DNA from: Enterobacter genomosp. O
GTDB taxonomy: Bacteria; Pseudomonadota; Gammaproteobacteria; Enterobacterales; Enterobacteriaceae
Direction of reading: 5' to 3'
DNA length: 64,000 nt
Assembly (NCBI RefSeq): GCF_001022965.1
Contig: NZ_LECZ01000026.1
Span: forward strand, 1,024,496 to 1,088,495
The notes beneath the pieces are model-generated. The model had not been told where the DNA came from, ran no database searches, and saw only the letters and a list, made by a program, of their open reading frames with translations. This document shows positions 9,001-17,423 of this stretch, one piece after another. Both the position numbers and the translations under genes were made by a program. How positions within the stretch are numbered: the stretch's first letter is position 1; each line of letters starts with the position of its first letter.

Positions 9001-12000
9001 TCGCCAGCCCGTGCGTAAGGTTTTTTCGCCTAATCAGGAACAAAAACAGCTGTTACGCCAGACAAGCCGTGAAATCTGGGCTTTTTTTGAAACATTTGCC
9101 ACAGCAAAAGAGAACTGGCTTCCGCCTGATAATTATCAGGAAATACCACAACCGACGGTGGCACACCGAACTTCTCCTACCAATATTGGTCTTTCACTTA
9201 TGGCTAACCTGACGGCATGGGACTTTGGCTACCTGCCTGGCGGAGAGGTGCTCCGGCGCGTGTCGCTCACGCTCGACACGCTGGATAAAATGGAGCACTA
9301 CCGGGGCCATCTCTACAACTGGTATGACACCCGTACGCTGGTCCCCCTAAGTCCACGCTATATCTCCAGCGTCGACAGCGGCAATATGGCCGGGCATTTA
9401 TTGACCCTGCGTGCAGGCCTGTCCGCCATGCGTCATCAGCCTGTTTTAAGCAACCAACAGATACTGGCAGGACTGAACGATACGCTGGATATTCTGGAAA
9501 AACAGTGGGGTAAGAACCCACCTGACAGCCTGAGACTGCTGCGCAAGCATTGCCTGAACGCGGTGTCGCTCTCTCCGCAGGCGCTTTTCAGCGAACTGAA
9601 AAGCATGCGCACCCAGTGCAACCATCTGACCAGCGCATGTCATCAGGGATCTCCTCTTCAGATGCGCTGGGCTGGACATCTGGAGCATCAACTGGTTCAG
9701 CTTTGCCATGAGTGGTCTCTGTTGCTTGGCTGGTTGCCTGCATCCTGGAATGAACAGACGCTGCCGACGCTGAGCGAGCTTGCCCGTCCGACATTAACCG
9801 GTACAGGAACGCCTCCGGCGTCAGTGGCGGAGCAGGCCCGAATGCGACTCAATATTATCACCGAGCTGGAACAGCGGCTGGATGAGCATGCCCGGATGGA
9901 TTTCGCCTTTCTGTACAGTGAAGCAACCAGTCTGCTCAGCGTCGGTTATAACTGTGACACCAATATGCCTGACAAGAGCCACTACGATCTCCTGCCGTCT
10001 GAAATCCGCCTGACCAGTTTTCTTGCCATTGCGACTAATCAGCTGCCTCTTAAAAGCTGGTACGCGCTGGGTCGATTGTTTACCACGATTGATAATGAAA
10101 CTGCCCTGATGTCATGGAGCGGATCCATGTTTGAATATCTGATGCCGAATCTGGTGATGCCCACCTGGCCCGGCAGCCTGCTCGATGAAATGAGTCAGTC
10201 GGCGGTTATGCGCCAGATTCACTGGGGGAAAGAACGCGGGGTACCATGGGGTGTTTCAGAGTCCGGCTATCATGCTTTTGATGTTCAGCATAATTATCAG
10301 TATCAGGCATTTGGCGTACCGGGGCTCGGTCTGCGCAGGGGACTTGCCGATGACATGGTTGTTGCTCCTTACGCCACGCTGCTGGCGCTGATGGTTTCCC
10401 CACAGAGAGCCTGTGAGAACCTGTTCAGGCTGCAAAAAAATGGTGCACGCGGAGAATACGGTTTTTATGAAGCGCTGGACTATACCCCCTCACGTCTTGC
10501 AACCGGTCAGCTCTATGCGGTGGTACAGTCCTGGATGGCGCATCACCAGGGTATGGCATTTCAGGCGCTGGCTCATGTGCTGCTTGACGCCCCCATGACT
10601 GAACGCTTTATGTCCAGCACGGTATTCCGGTCAGCGAGTCTGCTGTTACAGGAGCGCGTGCCGGATGCGGTCGATCTGTACAGTCCGCGCCGTCATTTTG
10701 AATCTCATGAGGGCATGGTCAAACCCGTCCGCTATGAACCCCGTATTTTCTATAGCGTGGATACTCCCGCCCCGGATATTCAACTGCTGTCCAACGGCCA
10801 TTATCATCTGATGTTGACCGCGGGGGGCGGTGGTTACAGTCGCTGGAATGATATTGCACTAACGCGCTGGCGCAGTGATACCACCCGTGATAACTGGGGA
10901 GCATTCTGCTACATCCGCGATACCCAGACGGGAGATGTGTGGAGCAATACCTGGCAACCGACAGGCTACACCAGCGGACAAGACGAGGAAGTGTTGTTCA
11001 CCGATGCGGGGGCAGAATTCAGACGCAGCTTCGGGGGACTCAGCGTCAAAACTCAGGTGGTGATCTCTCCGGAGGATGATGTTGAATTGCGACGGCTCAC
11101 ACTGATTCATCGTGGTCGCAAGCCTCGCTCTCTGGAGCTGACAACCTATGCTGAAGTGGTACTGGCACCTGATGCCAGCGATCTGGCACACCCGGCATTC
11201 AGCAATTTGTTTATTCAGACTGAGCTGGCTCCTGAGCGTGACGCTATTCTTTGCCACCGGCGCCCGCGCTCACCGGATGAACCGGGCCCTTGCCTGTTTC
11301 ACATGATGGTGGTGCATGGCGATAACCGACATAACGTGTCGTTTGAAACGGACAGGGCAAGATTTATTGGACGTGGCAGAAACCCTGCGAATGCCCAGGC
11401 AATAGAGACGGGAGGGATGCTAGGCAACACGTCGGGCTCGGTGCTGGATCCGATACTGGCAATTCGCAACGCCATCATTCTGCAGCCGGGGCAGCCGGTT
11501 ACGATTGATATCATTTATGGCATCAGCGAGACCCGTCAGCAGAGCCTGGCGTTGCTGGAGAAATATCGCGATTACCCTATCGCCGATCGCGTCTTTGAAC
11601 TGGCCTGGTCTCACAGTCTGGTGGTATTGCGCCAGATGAACGCCAGTGAAGATGATGCCACGTTGTTCAATTGTCTCGCCAGCGCTGTGCTTTACCCTGT
11701 CCAGGAGCTGCGCGCCGAAGGACAGGCGATCGGCCGCAACCGGCGTGGCCAGTCCGGACTGTGGGGCTGGGCAATTTCAGGGGATCTGCCGATAGTGCTG
11801 CTGAGTATAACCAGCGAGGAAAGTATCACCTCAGTGACCACACTGATTCAGGCACACCGTTACTGGAGACAGAAAGGGCTGAATGTTGATTTGGTTATCC
11901 TGAATAACAGCCCCGGCGGCTACCAGCAGGGATTACAAAATCAGATTATGGAGTTAATTTATGCCGGGTCTGAAGCCAGTCTGCTGGATAAAAAGGGCGG

Positions 12001-14611
12001 GCTTTTTGTCCGCAACGGTGAGCATCTCTCTGCTGAGGATAAGTTGCTTTTGATGAGCGTGGCCTGTCTTTATCTTGATGACCGCGCAGGGGGTATTATT
12101 GAGCAGCTTAATCAGCGTATTCATACCCTGAAATCGCCGGCAAGGGCATTCATTCCGCGTGCTGTGCGCGAGCGTAATCAACATACGGACTGGAGCCCTG
12201 ATACCAGTCAGTTATGCCATTTCAATGGGTACGGTGGATTTTCTCAGGATGGGCGGGAGTATCAGATCGTCCTTCGGGAAAATGCGCTTACACCGGCTCC
12301 CTGGTCGAACATACTGGCAAATTCCCGTTTTGGCAGCGTGATCTCAGAGGCAGGGCAGGCCTATACCTGGTATGAGAATGCCCATGAATACCGGTTGACA
12401 CCGTGGGAGAACGATCCGGTGAGCGATCGCAGCGGCGAGGCATTTTACCTGCGCGATGAAGAGAGTGGGGAGTGCTGGTCGCCGACGGCTTTACCTGTTC
12501 GCGGACACGGTGATTACCTGACACGCCATGGTTTTGGCTACAGCGTTTTTGCCCATCGTGAGAGTGGTATAGACAGCGAGTTGACGGTCCTGGTTGCCGA
12601 AGCGGATCCGGTTAAACTGGTGCTCCTGACACTCAGTAACTCTTCGGGACGGACACGTCAACTTTCCGTCACAGGCTATGTAGAGTGGACGCTCGGAGAA
12701 ACACGAACGCGCTCAGCCCCTCACATTGTGACACATGTGGCCAGAACGCCCGGGGGCTGCGGGGTGCTTGCGAATAACTTTTATGGTGATAATGGTGGCG
12801 GCCGAACTGCATTTTTTGCCGTCAGCGGTAATGACTGTTCTCTGACAGGGGACCGCCGGGAGTTTATTGGTCGTAATGGTTCCCTTCACGCCCCTTCGGC
12901 CATGAAACTGCAAAAGCTTTCTGGTAAGACGGGGGCCGGTCTGGATCCCTGCGGAGCGGTGCAATCGGCGGTTACATTAATTGACGGGGACCAGAGGACG
13001 TTTATTTTTATCCTCGGCACAGAGGAGAATGATGTTTGTGCTCAGGAGACGCTGGCCCGCTACATGAACGAGGATACGGTCCGCCAGGAGCTGAACCGGA
13101 TTCATAATCACTGGCACAATGTTCTCGATAAAATCGTAGTTAACACCCCCGACACGTCCGTAAATTTACTGGTTAATGGCTGGCTGTTGTATCAGACGGT
13201 CGCCTGCCGTCTTATGGCCCGGAGTGGCTACTATCAGTCTGGCGGTGCATTTGGTTTTCGCGATCAGCTGCAGGATACGCTGGCTCTGAGCCACGCTGCT
13301 CCGGACCGGATGCGTGAACAGATAATACTCTGTGCATCACGGCAGTTTATCGAGGGGGATGTGCAACACTGGTGGCACCCGCCACACGGCAACGGTGTGC
13401 GTACCCGCTGTTCCGATGACTATCTTTGGCTGCCGCTTGCTGTTTGCCACTATGTTGAAACGACGGGGGATATGGATGCACTGGAAATACGCATTCCTTA
13501 TCTGGAGGGACGCTCGCTTCAGCCTGGTGAAGAGTCTGTCTATGACACGCCGGTCATCAGCGGCACCGAAGAGACACTCTGGTTACACTGCGTCAAAGCT
13601 ATTCACTATGGACTTCGCTTCGGGGAGCATGGCCTGCCGCTGATGGGGGCTGGTGACTGGAATGACGGGATGAACCGGGTGGGTATCGAAGGCAAAGGTG
13701 AAAGCGTCTGGCTGGGCTTCTTCCTGTACGACATTTTGCAGCGGTTTGCAGCGCTGGCGGAGCGCAGGCTGGATGAAAGCGTCGCCGCGATGTGCCGTTC
13801 ACAGGCTCTGCGCCTGCAAAGTAATCTCGAAGCCCACGCCTGGGATGGGGAATGGTACCGGCGCGGGTATTTTGACGATGGTACTCCTCTGGGATCGAAA
13901 ACCTCACAGGACTGCCGGATTGATGCGATTGCGCAGAGCTGGTCTGTATTGTCCGGCGCCGCGAGCCCGGGACGGTGCGCAAAGGCCATGCAGGCGCTGG
14001 ATAAGCACCTTGTGGATAACGAAGGAGGGCTGATCAAACTGTTAACGCCTCCTTTCGACGGACACGGCCCAAATCCGGGCTACATACAGGGGTACCTGCC
14101 CGGTGTGCGGGAAAACGGAGGGCAGTATACGCATGGCGCCATCTGGGCAGTGATGGCCTTTGCCCGAATGGGGAATGCCGAACGAGCCTGGCAACTCTGG
14201 TCAATGCTCAACCCTGTAAATCATACCCTGAATGCGGACTCTGTCGGGATTTATAAAGCTGAGCCTTATGTCATGAGTGCTGATGTCTACAGCGTCGCTC
14301 CCCATACCGGACGTGCAGGGTGGAGCTGGTATACCGGTTCCGCAGGCTGGGCCTGGCGTTTACTTACCGAGGAATTACTGGGGATAAAACGTTCCGGCAC
14401 TGACTTTAGTGTTCATGCCGGGTTACCGGATGAGTGGTCGTCTTTTTCTATGGCATATCAATATGGTGAAAGCCATTATCAGATTAGTGTTTCACGCGGC
14501 GATGCAGAATATTGCGTGACGCTGGATGGTGTTCTCCTCCCTGATGACAGAATACCGCTGAAGGATGATGGACAAAACCATACGGTTGAGATCATTCAGA
14601 ACAGACACTGA
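6023..14611 (+). CDS. Cyclic beta-1,2-glucan synthase (NdvB/ChvB/Cgs type)
   Basis: 2862 aa, close to the ~2830 aa of rhizobial/Brucella NdvB, ChvB and Cgs. An N-terminal cytoplasmic part precedes a hydrophobic pair near residues 415-465. The GT84 glycosyltransferase domain follows, with D633-C-D635 in ITLDCDTVLPRD and the processive motif RRSRWIRGDWQ near 777. Further helices lie near 830-880 and 955-1000. Beta-sandwich regions and a GH94 phosphorylase-like (alpha/alpha)6 domain complete it, with GDWNDGMN at 2544-2551 holding the catalytic acid position. In known homologues this inner-membrane enzyme builds and cyclises glucan from UDP-glucose, using itself as primer, and the GH94 part sets chain length. 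No NdvA/Cgt exporter lies in the window. All key motifs are intact. Confidence 0.93.
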   Translation: MKMIPRAWFNRSRILMNAAENITFSANDPAGESSPRSELFSTVQMERYGQKLARTHKVSPDRHPYYLLKRLGDNEAVITQNCYELNAGKKTSIMPAGEWLLDNYYLIEEQIRTVRQHLPKSFGKGLPSLVSPLNCPRIYHIASEAIAHGDGRWDAASLTSYLTAYQQVTPLTLGEVWALPGMLRLALIENLRRISMEVIKAQQDRNLADTWITRIVECAESAPGDLIMVVADMARSRPPLTSAFVAELVRRLQGHGNALSLPLTWVDQCLREQGITTDVLIHSFNQQLAASQLSVSNSIAGLRLLSETDWADFAETISVVEQALRNDPAGIYPRMHFNTRDHYRHVVEVLARDSGLSEPEVAEKALAFSEEKAPDTPEHHVGYYLAGEGRQALDIHLLADTSGLIRLRHSFNRITLLSWLGSLALLTTAATAAILHETAMQGADWLLIAVILPLIIALTQLMSDLLSDATTRFRVPRPLPGMDFSAGIPADSATMLVIPCMLTSHESFSQLLTSLEVCWLGNENENLRFALLTDFADSENEPSPESHALLRQAIADTQALNRRYPSGRPRFYLLHRQPEWNPSEGAWMGYERKRGKLALLNSWLRHPGTQFVSVAEMPAHLLPGHIKYVITLDCDTVLPRDTAHKLVATMAHPLNTPEYDPVRQRVVKGFGILQPGLAEEIPRNGQGRYAALRSSVPGNNPYSMMSSDIYQDLFGEGSFVGKGIYDVDIFMQATTNICPENLVLSHDLLEGCYARSGLLSEVLLYEQYPNNYLSDVARRSRWIRGDWQLLNWLKPRVRKADGTRVRNPLTALSYWKLLDNLRRSLVAPSLLVLLFFTLLWVPNPVYWLGILLLIWLLPAILCISHDLLHKPLRRRVKPHLLLVGAGALKRLSGISLNFAILPHEAGYSLKAIAVTLWRLGISRRHLSQWVSHSQDSDRARPAVARFYQAMWLNVAGGVALTILTGQFAPQLLWIALPIGLVWCVAPLLMSWLSRQPVRKVFSPNQEQKQLLRQTSREIWAFFETFATAKENWLPPDNYQEIPQPTVAHRTSPTNIGLSLMANLTAWDFGYLPGGEVLRRVSLTLDTLDKMEHYRGHLYNWYDTRTLVPLSPRYISSVDSGNMAGHLLTLRAGLSAMRHQPVLSNQQILAGLNDTLDILEKQWGKNPPDSLRLLRKHCLNAVSLSPQALFSELKSMRTQCNHLTSACHQGSPLQMRWAGHLEHQLVQLCHEWSLLLGWLPASWNEQTLPTLSELARPTLTGTGTPPASVAEQARMRLNIITELEQRLDEHARMDFAFLYSEATSLLSVGYNCDTNMPDKSHYDLLPSEIRLTSFLAIATNQLPLKSWYALGRLFTTIDNETALMSWSGSMFEYLMPNLVMPTWPGSLLDEMSQSAVMRQIHWGKERGVPWGVSESGYHAFDVQHNYQYQAFGVPGLGLRRGLADDMVVAPYATLLALMVSPQRACENLFRLQKNGARGEYGFYEALDYTPSRLATGQLYAVVQSWMAHHQGMAFQALAHVLLDAPMTERFMSSTVFRSASLLLQERVPDAVDLYSPRRHFESHEGMVKPVRYEPRIFYSVDTPAPDIQLLSNGHYHLMLTAGGGGYSRWNDIALTRWRSDTTRDNWGAFCYIRDTQTGDVWSNTWQPTGYTSGQDEEVLFTDAGAEFRRSFGGLSVKTQVVISPEDDVELRRLTLIHRGRKPRSLELTTYAEVVLAPDASDLAHPAFSNLFIQTELAPERDAILCHRRPRSPDEPGPCLFHMMVVHGDNRHNVSFETDRARFIGRGRNPANAQAIETGGMLGNTSGSVLDPILAIRNAIILQPGQPVTIDIIYGISETRQQSLALLEKYRDYPIADRVFELAWSHSLVVLRQMNASEDDATLFNCLASAVLYPVQELRAEGQAIGRNRRGQSGLWGWAISGDLPIVLLSITSEESITSVTTLIQAHRYWRQKGLNVDLVILNNSPGGYQQGLQNQIMELIYAGSEASLLDKKGGLFVRNGEHLSAEDKLLLMSVACLYLDDRAGGIIEQLNQRIHTLKSPARAFIPRAVRERNQHTDWSPDTSQLCHFNGYGGFSQDGREYQIVLRENALTPAPWSNILANSRFGSVISEAGQAYTWYENAHEYRLTPWENDPVSDRSGEAFYLRDEESGECWSPTALPVRGHGDYLTRHGFGYSVFAHRESGIDSELTVLVAEADPVKLVLLTLSNSSGRTRQLSVTGYVEWTLGETRTRSAPHIVTHVARTPGGCGVLANNFYGDNGGGRTAFFAVSGNDCSLTGDRREFIGRNGSLHAPSAMKLQKLSGKTGAGLDPCGAVQSAVTLIDGDQRTFIFILGTEENDVCAQETLARYMNEDTVRQELNRIHNHWHNVLDKIVVNTPDTSVNLLVNGWLLYQTVACRLMARSGYYQSGGAFGFRDQLQDTLALSHAAPDRMREQIILCASRQFIEGDVQHWWHPPHGNGVRTRCSDDYLWLPLAVCHYVETTGDMDALEIRIPYLEGRSLQPGEESVYDTPVISGTEETLWLHCVKAIHYGLRFGEHGLPLMGAGDWNDGMNRVGIEGKGESVWLGFFLYDILQRFAALAERRLDESVAAMCRSQALRLQSNLEAHAWDGEWYRRGYFDDGTPLGSKTSQDCRIDAIAQSWSVLSGAASPGRCAKAMQALDKHLVDNEGGLIKLLTPPFDGHGPNPGYIQGYLPGVRENGGQYTHGAIWAVMAFARMGNAERAWQLWSMLNPVNHTLNADSVGIYKAEPYVMSADVYSVAPHTGRAGWSWYTGSAGWAWRLLTEELLGIKRSGTDFSVHAGLPDEWSSFSMAYQYGESHYQISVSRGDAEYCVTLDGVLLPDDRIPLKDDGQNHTVEIIQNRH

Positions 14612-14624
14612 TCCCGGAGGTGCA

Positions 14625-14858
14625 TTAACGTCTGCCGTTAATGCGCTGATTATCCCTGAGAACATCAATCGCAGTCTGCATGGCGATTTTGTCATCCCGC
14701 CTTTTTTGTTTGTCCTGCATGACCTGAAGGTATTCCAGCAAGGTGCGGGTATTAATCGGTCGGCCCTGTTTACCCACAGCCAGCACGGCTTCGCCAAGAA
14801 TAATTTTCACAGGCGGTAGTTGTGCCGGATACCAGTCAAGGGTGTCTTCTGATTTCAT
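14625..14858 (-). CDS. Probable AriR/YmgB-family small regulator, 77 aa
   Basis: 77 aa from the ATG at 14858 (MKSEDTLDWYPAQ); a TTG at 14912 could add 18 residues. The core LGEAVLAVGKQGRPINTRTLL...AIDVL matches the spacing of the biofilm/acid-stress connector AriR (LGQAV...G..VN.....L...L). That small helical dimer family works in stress and Rcs-phosphorelay signalling. The gene is convergent with the glucan synthase (13 bp between stops). A role in regulating envelope polysaccharide would fit, but the family assignment rests on a short pattern. Confidence 0.6.
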   Translation of the reverse strand: MKSEDTLDWYPAQLPPVKIILGEAVLAVGKQGRPINTRTLLEYLQVMQDKQKRRDDKIAMQTAIDVLRDNQRINGRR

Positions 14859-15011
14859 CTTAAATTTCTCACGGAAGGGTAGTGTACCATAAATCAGACG
14901 TTCAATTTTCAATATCTGATAACCTCATTCAGACACAACTTAACATAACTTATGCCAGTTATTTTTATATTAAAGCGTATAATAATTACTGTATTCCTCA
15001 GAGAATTATTT

Positions 15012-15188
15012 ATGTCTTATACAAATGGGCTCAGGTATTTTAAAGAAAGACCGGTTCATGTTGCCTGCCCGGTATGCGCACACAGAGCCGATCAGAAAGC
15101 AGGTAAACTAAGAAAAGATGCGGTTCTTGAGTGCCCTGCCTGCGGACTGTTGTTCAGACCTTCAGAATGCTGGTGTATCGGCGGCTGA
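15012..15188 (+). CDS. Small two-CxxC zinc-ribbon protein, 58 aa
   Basis: 58 aa starting MSYTNGLRYFKERPVHVACPVC. The knuckles CPVCA (residue 19) and CPACG (residue 41) have the same spacing as the 54-aa protein at 5703, and both end the second knuckle with a L-F motif (CGLLF, CKALF). Two extra cysteines flank the C-terminus (ECWCIGG). It is probably a paralogue of that protein. The start is the ATG after a weak GAGA site; an upstream in-frame ATG would add 20 hydrophobic residues absent from the paralogue. Function is unknown. Confidence 0.72.
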   Translation: MSYTNGLRYFKERPVHVACPVCAHRADQKAGKLRKDAVLECPACGLLFRPSECWCIGG

Positions 15189-15267
15189 TCAGCTTCTGCC
15201 ACTTAACGTCAGTGATGTCGGAAAATGACAACGTTCCTCGTGTACTGCAGTTGTCGAGGGTATTATA

Positions 15268-15540
15268 ATGAAATCTAAAAAATCTGTTTTTATTGAAGGG
15301 CATATCATGTCGAACAGCTGTCACGGACAGGCTGGCCAACCTTTCTGTATTCACCGGGTCAGGTTTAGTAATGGTAAATATGCGATTATTCGGGTGGCAT
15401 CCGGGATATGTTTCAAACCAGGCGAAATTATTCAACGAAACGATTGTGAGTGGTTTTATAAACTTACCAAAATTCGGCTTCTTTCTTTTGAGTACCTTGA
15501 TGATGATGAATCAAGAAGACAATTCCTTGAGTATCAATGA
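15268..15540 (+). CDS. Hypothetical protein, 90 aa
   Basis: Not recognised. 90 aa from 15268 (GAGGG site 8 bp upstream), or 77 aa from the ATG at 15307, which also has a good GAAGGG site. The sequence looks like a small beta-rich domain (FCIHRVRFSNGKYAIIRVASG) with an acidic C-terminus (LDDDESRRQFLEYQ). It lies between the zinc-ribbon gene and the acyltransferase, all on the plus strand, so it may belong to the same stress set. No function is proposed. Confidence 0.55.
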   Translation: MKSKKSVFIEGHIMSNSCHGQAGQPFCIHRVRFSNGKYAIIRVASGICFKPGEIIQRNDCEWFYKLTKIRLLSFEYLDDDESRRQFLEYQ

Positions 15541-15742
15541 TAAAACCATGGATTTATAACAGAATAAACTTGCTGGCTTACAATTCATCCCTGGCTCTTT
15601 AAATTATTCACCAGTCATTGGAAAATATTTTTTCCTGAATTTAGATGGATTTAAATTATCTAAAACAAAATGTATCGCTAAAGACGAATTGCCTCATTGT
15701 TTTCCTTTTGCGTTATAACCTTCATTAGCATTAAGGAAATTT

Positions 15743-16651
15743 ATGGCACAGACTTTTACTCATAATTTACTTCATCCTCGCCACTGGCTTACCTGGTCTG
15801 GTTTGGGTCTGCTGTGGCTTCTCGTTCAACTTCCTTACCCGGTTTTACATATTCTGGGTTCTGGCCTTGGAAAAATATCCAGACCCTTTCTGAAACGCCG
15901 GGAAGGAATTGCGATTAGAAATATCGAACTGTGCTTTCCCGAGATGACACCGTTTGCCCGGAGCCAGATGGTCAATAAAAACTTTGTTTCTCTCGGGCTG
16001 GGACTGATGGAAACAGGTATGGCCTGGTTCTGGAGCGATGCGAGAGTCAAAAAATGGTTTGATGTCGAAGGGCTTGAAAACCTGACCGGTGCGACAAGGG
16101 GAGTAATGGTTGTCGGGATTCATTTTATGTCCCTTGAGTTGTGTGGAAGAGTAATGGGGTTATGCCATCCTATGATGGCAACGTATCGTCCACACAATGA
16201 TCCATTAATGGAATGGGTACAGACAAAAGGGCGTATGCGTTCAAATAAAGCTATGATTAATCGACGTAATTTATCTGGTTTTGTTCATGCGCTAAAAGCT
16301 GGTGAAGCCGTTTGGTTTGCACCAGACCAGGATTATGGGTCTAAAGGAAGCGTTTTTGCACCTTTTTTCTCGGTAAAAAAAGCAGCCACGACGAACGGAA
16401 CGTATGCTCTGTCAAAACTCGCTGGTGCACACTTGATCACACTTAGCATGATTCGACGTAGCGATAAAAAAGGTTATCACATGTATATCAGCAATCCGTT
16501 GTCAGGCTATCCAGGGGAAGACAAGGTCGCCGCAGCGGCTTATATGAACAAGATCATCGAGCGTGAAATTCTCCGTGCTCCTGAGCAATACCTGTGGATG
16601 CATCGCAGGTTCAAAACGCGTCCTGAAGGCGAAGTCTCTTTATACAAATGA
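15743..16651 (+). CDS. Lipid A biosynthesis acyltransferase, LpxL/LpxP family
   Basis: 302 aa with an N-terminal membrane anchor (WSGLGLLWLLVQLPYPVLHILG, broken into strands and helix) typical of LpxL/LpxP. The catalytic HX4E dyad is H127 and E132 in GIHFMSLELCGR. Other family blocks are RNIELCFPEM, LMETGMAWFW, FAPDQDYG and LWMHRRFKTRPEG. The enzyme adds a secondary acyl chain (laurate for LpxL, palmitoleate at low temperature for LpxP) to Kdo2-lipid IVA at the inner membrane. The chromosomal copy should lie elsewhere, so this is an island-borne extra. An AAGGA site is 5 bp before the ATG. Which acyl donor it uses cannot be read from sequence. Confidence 0.9.
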   Translation: MAQTFTHNLLHPRHWLTWSGLGLLWLLVQLPYPVLHILGSGLGKISRPFLKRREGIAIRNIELCFPEMTPFARSQMVNKNFVSLGLGLMETGMAWFWSDARVKKWFDVEGLENLTGATRGVMVVGIHFMSLELCGRVMGLCHPMMATYRPHNDPLMEWVQTKGRMRSNKAMINRRNLSGFVHALKAGEAVWFAPDQDYGSKGSVFAPFFSVKKAATTNGTYALSKLAGAHLITLSMIRRSDKKGYHMYISNPLSGYPGEDKVAAAAYMNKIIEREILRAPEQYLWMHRRFKTRPEGEVSLYK

Positions 16652-17176
16652 ACCACTCTACTTGTCATGAGCCAGAATCTATCTTTCTTGCCACTGCGTA
16701 TTTGTAAAAAATGCGATAAGGAATTTTCGATCGGATTCATGCTAACGATGGGTTGACTGACAGCCAAGGTTAATCAATTAAACCGGTTCGGATTTGAAGG
16801 TCCGTTTTTCGCTTATAGCTGCCATTCAAAGCGATAATAATTTTTGTATATTTTCTCTTCCACATGATGTCAGTTATCGGGAATGGTTTGACTATCCAGC
16901 AGGCATAGCATCCTTTACAGCTCGACAAACCGAACGCTCCGATAGGGTATGCAGGCACACGGATGGCGTGTAAAGCAGAGTGAAAAAGATGATCGATTAA
17001 ACCGATCGATTTTATAAAATTGATCTGCAAAATGAATTATCCGGCACGCTAGTGCCTGTGCTAAATTCCCAGCAATTCATTTAACGTATTGTTTATTAGT
17101 TTATTTCCTGTCCTCTGGTGGGCGCCCTTCTTTTGTCCTGCGGGCACGGCATGGGAATGCGACAGCAGGTGATGGA
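16652..17176. other. Gene-poor stretch with a 22-bp dyad
   Basis: About 525 bp with no secure gene. A 29-codon frame at 16667-16756 encodes a CKKC motif but has no ribosome site. A near-perfect 22-bp palindrome lies at 17004-17025 (arms GATCGATTT and AAATTGATC). Its neighbourhood shares AACCGATCGA and AAAATTGATC with a site at 23508-23528. Confidence 0.45.
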
Positions 17177-17341
17177 ATGAAAAGATGTGCCCGATGTAAC
17201 AAGAAAAGAAGCATTCTGGACCGGATTTTCGGGCTGGATAAAGAATTTTGTGATGGCTGTCTGATGGTGGTTAACCAGGAAATCAGAGAAAAACGAGTGG
17301 TGTCCACACCAGCACGAAAATCACCGGGACGCTCTTCCTGA
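17177..17341 (+). CDS. Small zinc-knuckle protein, 54 aa
   Basis: 54 aa: MKRCARCNKKRSILDR then KEFCDGC, i.e. two CxxC pairs about 20 residues apart, and a basic C-terminus (TPARKSPGRSS). This suggests a minimal zinc-binding, possibly nucleic-acid-binding protein. An AGGTG site lies about 7 bp before the ATG. It precedes the glycosyltransferase gene by 82 bp on the same strand. I do not recognise the family. Confidence 0.55.
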   Translation: MKRCARCNKKRSILDRIFGLDKEFCDGCLMVVNQEIREKRVVSTPARKSPGRSS

Positions 17342-17423
17342 CAATGTTTCGTACCCGGCAGGTTATTGCCTCTGATGGGGTAACAACTCTGAAGCTTCCC
17401 TCTGTTTACATTCCCTTTGATCA

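Noticed and set aside
10859..11257. 132-codon frame opposite the glucan synthase, and others like it
   Set aside because: The synthase frame is unbroken with family motifs throughout; antisense frames are by-products.
16770..17030. 86-codon leftward frame
   Set aside because: No ribosome site, no recognised domain, and it spans the dyad at 17004-17025.
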